From the NCBI GenBank assembly GCA_037139195.1, contig JBAXGW010000053.1, forward strand, positions 1 to 31,515: a stretch of DNA of 31,515 nucleotides, written 5' to 3'. This DNA is from JBAXGW01 sp037139195 (lineage in GTDB: Bacteria; Bacteroidota; Bacteroidia; Bacteroidales; JAHJDW01). The notes under the pieces are model-generated. The model made no database searches and was not told the origin of the DNA. It saw nothing but the letters and a program-made list of their open reading frames with translations. Shown piece by piece: positions 1 through 8,703 of the stretch; the stretch's first letter is position 1; every line of letters begins with the position of its first letter. Made by a program: the position numbers and the translations under genes.

Positions 1-10
1 TATTATGGTT

Positions 11-59
11 AGGAAGAGGGGGTTGTCGGTGGCTTTGCCACCGACAACCCCCTCTTCCT
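11..59. repeat. 23-bp perfect palindrome
   Basis: Arms 11-33 and 37-59 are perfectly complementary around a 3-nt TTT loop. The arms are much richer in G and C than the surrounding AT-rich DNA. There is no T-run after either arm, so it is not a classical terminator. It looks like a dispersed intergenic palindrome or an end of a repeat at the contig edge. Confidence 0.85.
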
Positions 60-80
60 CTATCTTTCACTCAACATCTA

Positions 81-106
81 GTCATTCCGACCGCAGGGAG
101 AAATCT
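81..106. repeat. GTCATTCCGACC-type dispersed repeat
   Basis: The segment starts GTCATTCCGACC, followed by GCAGGGAGAAATCT. I recognise this as a variant of a short repeat found many times between genes in Bacteroidota genomes (usual form GTCATTCCGACCG-AGGGAGGAATCT). Only one copy is visible here, so the assignment rests on recollection of the family. Confidence 0.5.
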
Positions 107-176
107 TTTATCTTTTTATCGGACAACAATGATTCAGGAATATAATATTAGCGTAAGAAATATAAAAATGGGCAAA

Positions 177-206
177 AAAAAGAAGCTATGTAATTAGCTT
201 CTTTTT
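177..206 (-). terminator. Intrinsic terminator of the small secreted protein gene
   Basis: The 12-bp stem 177-188 / 195-206 has a 6-nt loop. A-runs and T-runs on its two sides allow it to work in both directions. It lies 37 bp past the stop codon of the minus-strand gene at 243-518. Confidence 0.7.
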
Positions 207-242
207 AAGAGAGAGTATTATAGTTTAATAGTGCGGCTATTT

Positions 243-518
243 TTATTTTTCGTTTTCTACTGAGTACATTCCTGAACCTGGTCTTGCTTTTTTTCTTCTT
301 AATGCAGGAGTTGTTTTGTTATCTGATGTTGTTACTGTTGTAGTGCCTTCTTTTTTATTGTATTCTTTGTTGATGTTGTCAACTTTTCTTTCAACTTTTG
401 TTGAGTCGGTGGATACTTTGGTAGTTGGAGGAGTGTCGTTTCTGTCTTGATAACTAATTTGAGCATACATTGCTGTTGTAGCAAAAAATAAAATGGCGGT
501 TAAAATTATTGTTTTCAT
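243..518 (-). CDS. Small secreted protein, function unknown
   Basis: This encodes 91 residues. A signal peptide covers residues 1-19 (MKTIILTAILFFATTAMYA, with cleavage predicted before Q20). The mature part of about 70 residues is very hydrophilic, rich in Thr, Lys, Asp and Asn, and ends in a basic patch (LRRKKARPGSG) and MYSVENEK. There are no cysteines after the signal peptide and no recognisable domain. It is probably a disordered periplasmic or surface peptide. The gene stands alone, divergent from the exporter operon, with a terminator downstream. I do not recognise the family; the reading frame is supported by the clean signal peptide and terminator. Confidence 0.7.
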   Translation of the reverse strand: MKTIILTAILFFATTAMYAQISYQDRNDTPPTTKVSTDSTKVERKVDNINKEYNKKEGTTTVTTSDNKTTPALRRKKARPGSGMYSVENEK

Positions 519-882
519 GGCTATATGTTTTAAGTTTTTTTAAGTTTCGTTTTTGTTATAAAGTAAAATTAGTCTAAAACAAGAACCATAAAAAGGCTTC
601 ATATACCTGTTTTGTTTTAATAAATTACAAGTATAAATACCTGAAAAAACATTAAACAACAGAAAAACAGGCAGTTAGCGTGTTTAAATTTTATGAATTT
701 TTAAGAATTTGACTGTTTATTTATACGAAGATGAGTTTTTGGTATACACACGTACATTATTCATCTATATTGTTCGTTTATGGACACAAAAATTATAATG
801 TAATTGCCTTAAGATTAAGAAAATCAATTTAATAGCCTGAATGGCACTATATTGGCTTTATTTATACATATATAATAGTATA
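519..882. other. Divergent intergenic region
   Basis: This 364-bp AT-rich spacer lies between the minus-strand small secreted protein and the plus-strand exporter operon, so it should hold two outward promoters. I see only weak candidates: TTTG at 738-741 followed 24 nt later by TATATTGT (766-773), one base off the TAnnTTTG consensus, for the exporter. A partial inverted repeat (about 606-623 with 651-671, sharing CCTGTTTT and ATTAAA) lies mid-way. No gene or RNA is recognised. Confidence 0.4.
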
Positions 883-2130
883 ATGGACAGAATAATACAA
901 CAAAAAAGTTTTTTTAAAAGAAGAAAAACATGGGTTTTATCTTTGTTATTTCTATTATTACTTGTGTTTTTTTGTTTTAGAGAAGAAAATAATAGAGTTT
1001 TTATTGTTGATAAAAACAACCTATTAACGGACAATGTACAAAAAGGGTTGTTTCAAGAGTTTATTACATTTGATGGTGTGGTTCAGCCACTTAATACCGT
1101 TTTTTTAGATGTTGTGTTAGGAGGACGGATTGAAAAGATTTATATCGAGGATGGTTCAATAATAAATGAGGGTGATACTATTTTAAAATTTTCCAACTCT
1201 AATGTAATGTTAGATTTTATGAATAGAGAAACTCAAATGTATGATATAATAAATAATTTGCAAAATACCAAGCTGAGTCTTGAGCAAAATCAATTTAATA
1301 GAGCGAAAGAACTTTTAGATTTAAACTACCAAATAGAATTAAAATCCAAAGATTACGAAAGAAAATGTTTTTTATTTAATTCGAAATCAATATCAGTAAA
1401 AGAATATGAGGAATCAAAAAAAGAATTCGAATATCTTGAAAATCAGAAGACGATAATACTAAAAGCACAAAAAAACGACTCGCTTTTTACATGTCGTCAA
1501 ATTGTTAATATTAAAGAATCGGTAGAAAGAATGAATAAAAATTTAAAATTATTATATCAAAACATCAACAATATGTATCTTAGAGCTCCGATAGGAGGAA
1601 AATTGTCTTCATTTAATGTTGAGGTTGGAGAAACTAAAAATGCTGGCGAAAATATTGGAACTATAGATGAAGGAAGAGCTAGTAAAATTAGAGCAAATAT
1701 AGATGAGCAGTATGTGAATAAAGTATTTATTGGTCAAAATGCGGAATTTGATTTAATGAACAAGATTTATCAATTGAAAATTAATAAGATATATACTAAA
1801 ATTAATAATGGAGCATTTGCTGTTGATTTTGTTTTTTGCGATACCATACCTAATGAGATAAAGCGAGGACAAACAATTACAGTAAAATTAAAATTTAATT
1901 GTGCAAATGAGGCTCTTATGATTAAAAAAGGAGGGTTTTATCAAGAAACTGGTGGAAACTGGGTTTTTGTTGTTGATGAAGATGGAAAAAGTGCTGTTAA
2001 GCGAAATATTATTTTAGGAAAACAGAATAGTAATTATTTTGAAATATTAGATGGACTTAAAGCCAACGAAAAAATTATTATTTCGTCTTATAGTGGATTT
2101 GAAGGTAACGACGAATTAATTTTAAAGTAA
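883..2130 (+). CDS. HlyD/MacA-like membrane fusion (adaptor) protein
   Basis: This is the periplasmic adaptor of the ABC exporter encoded just downstream. It would bridge the inner-membrane permeases to an outer-membrane channel. The frame is open from an ATG at 841, but I prefer the ATG at 883 (MDRIIQQKS), which gives 415 residues and a normal N-terminus: a basic patch (KRRK) then one membrane helix at about 17-32. The first half of a lipoyl/barrel-sandwich domain is at about 62-103 (GGRIEKIYIEDG), a coiled-coil hairpin at about 115-230, and the second lipoyl half at about 231-264 (LRAPIGGKLSSFNVEVGE), followed by beta-barrel domains. This order is that of the RND/MacA-type periplasmic adaptor family. 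The ATPase gene starts 46 bp later. The substrate cannot be told from sequence. No outer-membrane TolC gene is in the window. Confidence 0.88.
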   Translation: MDRIIQQKSFFKRRKTWVLSLLFLLLLVFFCFREENNRVFIVDKNNLLTDNVQKGLFQEFITFDGVVQPLNTVFLDVVLGGRIEKIYIEDGSIINEGDTILKFSNSNVMLDFMNRETQMYDIINNLQNTKLSLEQNQFNRAKELLDLNYQIELKSKDYERKCFLFNSKSISVKEYEESKKEFEYLENQKTIILKAQKNDSLFTCRQIVNIKESVERMNKNLKLLYQNINNMYLRAPIGGKLSSFNVEVGETKNAGENIGTIDEGRASKIRANIDEQYVNKVFIGQNAEFDLMNKIYQLKINKIYTKINNGAFAVDFVFCDTIPNEIKRGQTITVKLKFNCANEALMIKKGGFYQETGGNWVFVVDEDGKSAVKRNIILGKQNSNYFEILDGLKANEKIIISSYSGFEGNDELILK

Positions 2131-2176
2131 CTAATAAAAATAGAAAACACGCCAATTAACATAAATCGCCAAGAAA

Positions 2177-2869
2177 ATGATACGTACAAACAATTTAACA
2201 AAGGTATTTCGTACGGAAGAAGTTGAAACTACCGCATTGAATCAAATTAGTTTTGAAATTAAAGTCGGAGAATTTGTAGCAATTATGGGCCCTTCGGGAT
2301 GTGGAAAATCTACGTTACTCAATATTTTAGGTTTATTGGATAACCCAAGTGATGGAGAATACTTTTTTAACGGAGAAAATGTTGCAAATTATTCTGAAAA
2401 GCAAAGAGCAAATTTGCGAAAGAATCACATCGGATTTGTTTTTCAAAACTTCAATCTAATTGATGAGCTTACTGTTGCTGAAAACATCGAGTTGCCATTA
2501 ATTTATTTAGGAATGACTTCTGGCAATAGAAAGCTAAAGGTTCAAGAAACTCTTGAAAGAATGCAAATTACACACCGGGCAAAGCATTATCCGCAGCAAT
2601 TATCTGGTGGGCAGCAACAACGTGTTGCAGTTGCTAGAGCTGTTGTAGCAAATCCCAAAATGATTTTAGCTGATGAGCCAACCGGTAATTTAGACTCGGT
2701 TCATGGCGATGAGGTTATGGAAATGTTGAAAAACCTAAATGATCAAGGTACAACTATTATTATGGTTACTCACTCGCAGCGAGATGCTGATTATAGTGGA
2801 AAGATAATTAGACTATTCGACGGGCAAATAGTTAGCGAGAATTTCAAGCAAATGTTACACTCAATATAG
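2177..2869 (+). CDS. ABC transporter ATP-binding protein (LolD/MacB type)
   Basis: This cytoplasmic ATPase of 230 residues powers the two FtsX-like permeases that follow. All ABC motifs are intact: Walker A GPSGCGKST (38-46), Q-loop Q90, signature LSGGQQQRV (142-150), Walker B MILADEPTG (162-170) and the H-loop histidine H199. The spacing and the 'EPTGNLDS' and 'ALNQISFEIK' phrases place it in the LolD/MacB/FtsE group, which acts on lipoproteins, peptides or antibiotics by a mechanotransmission mechanism rather than by transport through the membrane domain. It sits between the adaptor (46 bp upstream) and the first permease (26 bp downstream), consistent with one operon. Confidence 0.93.
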   Translation: MIRTNNLTKVFRTEEVETTALNQISFEIKVGEFVAIMGPSGCGKSTLLNILGLLDNPSDGEYFFNGENVANYSEKQRANLRKNHIGFVFQNFNLIDELTVAENIELPLIYLGMTSGNRKLKVQETLERMQITHRAKHYPQQLSGGQQQRVAVARAVVANPKMILADEPTGNLDSVHGDEVMEMLKNLNDQGTTIIMVTHSQRDADYSGKIIRLFDGQIVSENFKQMLHSI

Positions 2870-2895
2870 CACCTAGATTTTTTAAAAAATAACAA

Positions 2896-5316
2896 ATGAT
2901 GCTTTTATCATATATTAAACTTGCATACAGAAATATCATGAAGGATCGATTATATTCGAGCTTGAATGTGCTTGGTCTTGCAATTGGCATTATTTGTTCT
3001 GTTTTAATTATGCTTTATGCAAATGATGAATTGTCATTTGATAAAAACTGGAAAAAATACGATAGAATTTATCGTTTGGAGTCTATAATTGAGATGAACG
3101 GGAAAAAAGATAAAGTCGCATTAACATCTATTCCATTAGCTCCGGTTATAGCCGAAGAGATTCCAGAAGTTGAAAGTTATGCTCGATTTGGCAAATTGGG
3201 CTTTACTTTAGTAAAATATGGCGAAAAAGAATTGTATGAGAGACGATTCTATTTTGCTGATTCTACAGTTTTTAATTTATTTGAATTTAATTTCATTGAT
3301 AGCATATCTAAGATTTCGCTTGCCAAGCCTAACACAATTATTATAAGCAAAGAAATTGCAAAAAAGTATTTTGGAGATATTGAGCCAATAAATAAAACTC
3401 TGATTTTAGACAATGATATTAAAGCTCGTGTGATAGGCGTTTTTGAGGATTTGCCTAAAAATATTCATCTAAGGTATGATGCACTTTTATCAATTTCCAC
3501 TCTTCAGAACTCCGACAAAGACTCTACGTTGAATAGCCGCAATTCAAAGATGTTTTGGAATATGAGTGTATTTTCTTATGTTTTATTAAAACCAAATGCA
3601 ACAATTGATAGTTTTAATAAAGGGTTTAAGTCAGTGTATAACAAATACATGATTGAGACTGCAAAAATTATTGATGCAAAATTTGAATTGAAAACAACAA
3701 GAATAGATAAAATTCATTTTTCAAGTTTATCTTGGGATTTACCTGTAGGTAATATGTCAACGCTTTATATTTTCATTGCAATTGGAATTTTTATTTTAAT
3801 AATAGCAAGCATTAATTACATGAATCTTTCAACTGCTCGATCTGCCAGCAGGGCAAAAGAAGTTGGAATAAGAAAGGTTTTAGGCTCTCATCGTTTGCAA
3901 ATTATAAAGCAATTTGTCAACGAATCATTTGTTCTCACGCTTATTTCCTTAGTTATAGCACTGGGTTTTATTGAATTATATCTGCCAATTTTTAATGAAT
4001 TAGTTGATAAATCTTTAGATATTAAATCGTTATTCTCTATTAAAAACATTGGCTTAATTTCTTGTATTACACTTGTAATTGCTTTTTTATCTGGAAGTTA
4101 CCCAGCATTTTATATGTCGTCGTTTCTCCCAATTCAGGTTTTAAAGGTTAAATTTACAAATACAAAGGGAAGTGGCTCAATAAGGCGTGTTTTAGTCGTT
4201 TTTCAATTCTTCATATCAATAATATTAATCACTGGAACATTTATTATTTGGAGCCAGATGAACTTTGTTAGAAGCAAAGATTTAGGATTTAACAAAGACA
4301 ATTTGATTGTATTAAGAATACATGATACCACTTTAATGAAAAAAATACCTGAGTTTAAACAAGAACTTTTAAAAAATACTTCAATTAAATCGGCTTCAGC
4401 TTCTATAACTAGCATTGGTACATCTGCGGCAATGTCAGTGATTCAAGTGCAAAAGGATGATCAATATGTAGAACAAACTGTAAATTACATTTCTGGGGAT
4501 TATGATTATATAAATACGCTTCAGATTAAACTTTTAAAAGGGCGAATGTTTAACAAAAAAAATAAAACCGATGAAATGCAATCGATATTAATCAATGAAA
4601 CCGCTGCAAGACAGTTTGGATGGAATGAAAATGCGATAGGGAAAACGATTAGATTTGGAGCGAAAATAGATACTATAGACAATCCATATAAAAAAGTAAT
4701 TGGCGTAGTAAAAGATTTTAATTATAAATCATTGCATAATGTGATTGAGCCCGTTTTTATATTAGTTGGAGAATCACAAAATCCGTTTATTAATATTCGA
4801 GTTGAAGAGCCGAAAGAGGCAGAGGCGATACTATTAATAAACAAAAAATGGGATGCTTTTTTTCCAGAATATCCGTTTGATTATGAATTTATAGATAGAA
4901 ACATTGATAAAACATATCTTTCCGATATAAAAATGGGCAAAATGTTTAGCTATTTTTCTGTTATTTGTATTTTTATTGCCTTACTTGGACTTTTTGGCTT
5001 ATCATCATACATTGCAGAGCAACGAAGGAAAGAAATTGCAATTAGAAAAGTACTTGGAGCAAGTATAACTTCGCTATTTTTTGTCATTTATAAGGAATTT
5101 TTAGTGCTGATTTCTGTCGCTTTTATTTTGGGAACCCCTACCATTTACTTGCTTTCAAAACAGTGGTTGCATACTTTTGCTTTTTATGTAGATTTATCCG
5201 TATTGCCATTTGTTTTTTCAGGATTGTTCTCATATTTAATCGCAATGCTTACTATATTCTATCACATATACAGGGTTGCAAATGAAAATCCATCTGAAGT
5301 ATTAAAATACGAGTAA
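2896..5316 (+). CDS. FtsX-like ABC transporter permease (first of two)
   Basis: This inner-membrane permease has 806 residues. It has the Bacteroidota double-size layout: TM1 at about 20-42, a large periplasmic MacB-like domain, three helices near 290-410, a second periplasmic domain, and three more helices near 690-800. Each FtsX half carries the coupling motif after its helix (KEVGIRKVLG in the first, KEIAIRKVLG in the second), which contacts the ATPase. It ends in the usual NPSEVLKYE. The gene starts 26 bp after the ATPase gene. The next permease follows after only 5 bp and shares the same architecture, so the two probably form a heterodimer. Confidence 0.92.
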   Translation: MMLLSYIKLAYRNIMKDRLYSSLNVLGLAIGIICSVLIMLYANDELSFDKNWKKYDRIYRLESIIEMNGKKDKVALTSIPLAPVIAEEIPEVESYARFGKLGFTLVKYGEKELYERRFYFADSTVFNLFEFNFIDSISKISLAKPNTIIISKEIAKKYFGDIEPINKTLILDNDIKARVIGVFEDLPKNIHLRYDALLSISTLQNSDKDSTLNSRNSKMFWNMSVFSYVLLKPNATIDSFNKGFKSVYNKYMIETAKIIDAKFELKTTRIDKIHFSSLSWDLPVGNMSTLYIFIAIGIFILIIASINYMNLSTARSASRAKEVGIRKVLGSHRLQIIKQFVNESFVLTLISLVIALGFIELYLPIFNELVDKSLDIKSLFSIKNIGLISCITLVIAFLSGSYPAFYMSSFLPIQVLKVKFTNTKGSGSIRRVLVVFQFFISIILITGTFIIWSQMNFVRSKDLGFNKDNLIVLRIHDTTLMKKIPEFKQELLKNTSIKSASASITSIGTSAAMSVIQVQKDDQYVEQTVNYISGDYDYINTLQIKLLKGRMFNKKNKTDEMQSILINETAARQFGWNENAIGKTIRFGAKIDTIDNPYKKVIGVVKDFNYKSLHNVIEPVFILVGESQNPFINIRVEEPKEAEAILLINKKWDAFFPEYPFDYEFIDRNIDKTYLSDIKMGKMFSYFSVICIFIALLGLFGLSSYIAEQRRKEIAIRKVLGASITSLFFVIYKEFLVLISVAFILGTPTIYLLSKQWLHTFAFYVDLSVLPFVFSGLFSYLIAMLTIFYHIYRVANENPSEVLKYE

Positions 5317-5321
5317 ATTAT

Positions 5322-7733
5322 ATGTTTAAAGCGCTTTTAAATATAGCAATTAGAAACCTATTGAAAAATAGAACTTATACAATTATAAATGTATTAGGTT
5401 TATCTATTGGTCTAGCTAGCTTTATACTTATTTCACTCTATGTTAGAGATGAACTTTCTTATGACAAACACAATTCTAAGGCGGATCGAATATATAGAGT
5501 TATTCATAAAGGTAATTTTGATGGAGTAATTGAAGAATCATCAAGTTGCCCATTTCCAGTTGGTCCAACCCTAAAAGAGCAATTTCCGCATATTATTGAA
5601 GAGCAAGTTCGATTTTTTAATTTGCAATTTGATAAAGTATTAATACAAAATGGAGATAAAAACTTTGTTGAAAATAATTTTTATTTTGCTGATTCTACTG
5701 TTTTTAAAGTATTTGATTATAAATTTATTCAAGGGGATAGCAAAACTGCTTTAAATGCTCCATTTTCTGTTGTTATTTCAAAATCAATGGCCGAAAAATA
5801 CTTTAAAGGAACCAATCCAATTGGAAAAGAATTAACGTATGAAAAAGTTATTAAGTTCAATGTAACTGGAGTTTTTGAAGATGTTTCGCCACAGTCGCAT
5901 TTTAAGCAAGATTTTATTGCCTCAATGGCGTCGGTTAGGAAATTATATGGGGGATCTTTGCCAAATACATGGGTTTGGAATCCTTGTTGGACTTATATAC
6001 TATTAAATCCGAAAGCTTCAATTGTCAGCTTTCAAACTTTCATGAGTGACTTTGTAGAAAAGAATTTTGTTGATGCACAAAGAGGAAATACTCAATTATA
6101 TTTTCAGCCATTGCTTGATATTCATTTAGGCAAAAGTCTCGATTATGAAATAGAACCAGCGCACGAAATGCGGTATATTAATATGTTAATAGCCATTTCA
6201 ATTTTTTTATTACTAATTGCATCAATTAACTTTATTAATTTGGCTACTGCTTTGTCTGCCAATAGAGCAAAGGAAATTGGCATAAAAAAAGTTCTTGGAG
6301 CAGAACGCAAACAATTAATAATAGCCTACCTTTTCGAAGCAATATTCTTAAGTTTTTTAGCATTAGTAGTTTCGTTAATTATTGTTGAATTATCTATGCC
6401 TTATTTTAATGTTTTAACAAGCAAACATTTCGATTCTTCCAGTATAGTTTGTTCGTATAATATCATTTTGGTTATTGGTATTGCATTTATTACTGGAATA
6501 ATATCGGGTTTGTATCCCGCATTTTATCTTTCGTCGTTTAGCCCCATCCTTATATTAAAAGGGAAATTAAGAATTGGGACGAATAACAATTTTTTGCGAA
6601 AATTTTTGGTTATAACTCAGTTTGTAATATCAATTGTGCTTATTATTATAACTCTTATAGTCTTTAAACAATCAACTTATATGACGAAAGCCGATTTGGG
6701 CTTTAATAAAGATGATATTTTAGTTGTTAGAGTTTTAAATACGCCAATTGCAGCCAATTATAATATATTTAAGCAAGAGCTCCTTAAAAATCCCCAAATT
6801 TATAGTGTAACAACATCTGATTATATTTTAGGACAAAATCATAATACTCATGAGTTTAGACCTGAAGGGTATGCGAATGATAAATGGAAATTTTATCCAG
6901 CGATTATTGTTTCGTATGACTTTGTTAAAACATATAATTTAAAAATTGTTGCAGGCAGAGATTTTGACGAAAACATGAAAACCGACCCTCAAAACGGAAT
7001 TCTTATTAATGAATCGATGGTGAAATTAATGGGATGGAAATCGCCACAAAATGCGTTGGGGAAAAAATTTAGCTCTTTGCGAGGAAATGAAAAAGTTATT
7101 GGAGTATTAAAAGATTTTCATGTAAAATCGCTTCATACGCCTATCGGTCCTTTTGTTTTAAATATAAAAGAAGAAAAGTGGGAGGTTGAGCATTTTACAA
7201 AATATTTGGCTATCAATATAAAATCAAATGACAAACAGGAAGTTGTAAAACAGATAGAAAAGGTGTGGAATGAGTACGCTCCAAACTATCCTTTTCAGTA
7301 TACATTCCAAGCAGATGAATTGAAAAAAATGTATGAAAGTGAGAATGATTTAGGCGAATTATCAGCAATATTTACGTTAATACTTATTATTATTGCAGCG
7401 CTTGGTTTATATGGTTTAACTTCTTTTTTAATTGTTAAAAGGTCGAAGGAAATTGGAGTGCGAAAAGTTTTTGGTGCTGATGTTTATGATATTGTTAAAA
7501 TGGTGTATAAAGAATTTGTTCTTATTATTGGGGTTTCAATTATTATTTCGTTTCCAGTGGCATATATATTTTGTAATCAGTGGCTTAGTAAGTTTCCGTA
7601 TCATATAAAAATGGATGTTTACCCGTTTATTATTGCAGCAGGTATCGCAATATTTACAGGTCTAATAACTGTGCTCTACCATGCAATAAAAGCGGCTAAG
7701 ACAAATACTATAGACGCTTTAAGATATGAATAG
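5322..7733 (+). CDS. FtsX-like ABC transporter permease (second of two)
   Basis: This 803-residue protein is a paralogue of the previous gene, with the same layout: N-terminal helix (IINVLGLSIGLASFILISLY), MacB-like periplasmic domain, two FtsX domains with KEIGIKKVLG and KEIGVRKVFG motifs, and a C-terminus TNTIDALRYE. The start codon is 5 bp after the first permease stop, indicating tight translational coupling. The duplicated permease probably partners the first one around the single ATPase encoded upstream. It is the last gene of the operon and converges on the minus-strand MbnP-like gene, with only 23 bp between stop codons and no clear terminator. Confidence 0.92.
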   Translation: MFKALLNIAIRNLLKNRTYTIINVLGLSIGLASFILISLYVRDELSYDKHNSKADRIYRVIHKGNFDGVIEESSSCPFPVGPTLKEQFPHIIEEQVRFFNLQFDKVLIQNGDKNFVENNFYFADSTVFKVFDYKFIQGDSKTALNAPFSVVISKSMAEKYFKGTNPIGKELTYEKVIKFNVTGVFEDVSPQSHFKQDFIASMASVRKLYGGSLPNTWVWNPCWTYILLNPKASIVSFQTFMSDFVEKNFVDAQRGNTQLYFQPLLDIHLGKSLDYEIEPAHEMRYINMLIAISIFLLLIASINFINLATALSANRAKEIGIKKVLGAERKQLIIAYLFEAIFLSFLALVVSLIIVELSMPYFNVLTSKHFDSSSIVCSYNIILVIGIAFITGIISGLYPAFYLSSFSPILILKGKLRIGTNNNFLRKFLVITQFVISIVLIIITLIVFKQSTYMTKADLGFNKDDILVVRVLNTPIAANYNIFKQELLKNPQIYSVTTSDYILGQNHNTHEFRPEGYANDKWKFYPAIIVSYDFVKTYNLKIVAGRDFDENMKTDPQNGILINESMVKLMGWKSPQNALGKKFSSLRGNEKVIGVLKDFHVKSLHTPIGPFVLNIKEEKWEVEHFTKYLAINIKSNDKQEVVKQIEKVWNEYAPNYPFQYTFQADELKKMYESENDLGELSAIFTLILIIIAALGLYGLTSFLIVKRSKEIGVRKVFGADVYDIVKMVYKEFVLIIGVSIIISFPVAYIFCNQWLSKFPYHIKMDVYPFIIAAGIAIFTGLITVLYHAIKAAKTNTIDALRYE

Positions 7734-7756
7734 TAAAATGGGATTAGACAGAAACG

Positions 7757-8566
7757 CTATTTAATTTCGCCAACAGAAAATACATCAAATCCATTGTCTT
7801 TTATCATTTGCATAGCTGCTTGATTTTGCATAATGGCACCTCCCCAATAATTAAAATTATAATTATAGGGGGTATTGAACCAACTTTCAATGTTCATTAC
7901 TATTTCAACTTCCTTAGTCTTATTTGCTTCAATAGTGATTGACGAGCTAGGCAAGTTTGCTGTAAAATTATTATGAACGTATCCGTAAATAGAATCTACA
8001 TTAATCACATTGCCGTGATAAAGTTGTCCTACACCTAAGTGGAACGCAAAATTTTGAATATTTGAATTTGTATCTTTCCATTTCCCATTGAGTTGCATTA
8101 AATGAAAACCGCCTCCCAAAATATTGGGCCACATCATATCTACTTCGGGTGGATTAACGAACAAGCCATTTTGATTTCTTGCTTGCGTTAATCCAAAAAC
8201 AAAATTAATTGAATCGTAACTTCCTACTGGCAGATTATCAGATAAGTTCCAAGAAAGAGTTGAAGGAATGTCAAGGTTAACGTAATGAATATTATTGTCA
8301 CTAGAAATAAGAGTTTGAGTGCCATCGGAATTATAAAGAATAAGGTCTGAAATAAAATACAATAATTGATTGATTTCATATTCATTGCCTGCAGCATTGG
8401 TATATTTCATGGTGTCTCTAGTGAGCTCACTGCCATTAACATGATGCGAAAATTTTAAAATTAATTTGCCCGTTTCTTTTTCTGGAACAACTTCAGCTAA
8501 TGGTTCTTTACAGGAAGATAAAATGAGAATTAATAATAAGCAGGCTAACTGAAAGATTGTTTTCAT
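7757..8566 (-). CDS. MbnP-like lipoprotein
   Basis: This encodes 269 residues with a lipoprotein signal ending in LSSC (lipidated C19). The mature protein matches what I know of the MbnP-like family: a start GKLILKFSHHVNG, the phrase YEINQLLYFISDLILY near residues 68-83, and the later stretch HLMQLNGKW and FAFHLGVG. MbnP of methanotrophs is a secreted protein linked to copper or methanobactin handling and is usually paired with the diheme peroxidase-like MbnH. Bacteroidota homologues are often next to a cytochrome c peroxidase-like gene, but none is adjacent here. Copper binding is therefore only an inference from the family. It is a single-gene unit with its own promoter (8584-8616). Confidence 0.78.
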   Translation of the reverse strand: MKTIFQLACLLLILILSSCKEPLAEVVPEKETGKLILKFSHHVNGSELTRDTMKYTNAAGNEYEINQLLYFISDLILYNSDGTQTLISSDNNIHYVNLDIPSTLSWNLSDNLPVGSYDSINFVFGLTQARNQNGLFVNPPEVDMMWPNILGGGFHLMQLNGKWKDTNSNIQNFAFHLGVGQLYHGNVINVDSIYGYVHNNFTANLPSSSITIEANKTKEVEIVMNIESWFNTPYNYNFNYWGGAIMQNQAAMQMIKDNGFDVFSVGEIK

Positions 8567-8583
8567 GATATGTTATTTTGCAT

Positions 8584-8616
8584 CAAAAGTAATAATCTTA
8601 TCGGCAAATAAAACAA
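8584..8616 (-). promoter_or_regulatory. Bacteroidota-type promoter of the MbnP-like gene
   Basis: Read on the minus strand, TTG (8616-8614) is followed after 22 nt by TACTTTTG (8591-8584), a match to the TAnnTTTG -7 box. The start codon lies 17 bp downstream, which fits a short leader. Confidence 0.5.
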
Positions 8617-8669
8617 TAATTTGACTATTTTGAGCAAAAACGTTTTAAAGTATTGACGAAAATAATATT

Positions 8670-8694
8670 AAACCGCCCCTTCAAAGCGCGGTTT
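8670..8694. terminator. Probable terminator downstream of the two-helix protein gene
   Basis: A 7-bp stem AAACCGC (8670-8676) pairs with GCGGTTT (8688-8694), with an 11-nt loop. A T-run follows on the plus strand, and an AT-rich stretch on the minus strand. It sits 9 bp past the stop codon of the minus-strand gene at 8704-9423, which is the only transcript it could end. Confidence 0.5.
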
Positions 8695-8703
8695 TTTTAT
8701 AGT

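Noticed and set aside
841..882. ATG at 841 as the start of the adaptor protein
   Set aside because: The 14 extra residues (MALYWLYLYIYNSI) put a second hydrophobic stretch before the basic patch; family proteins start just before the anchor, as at 883.
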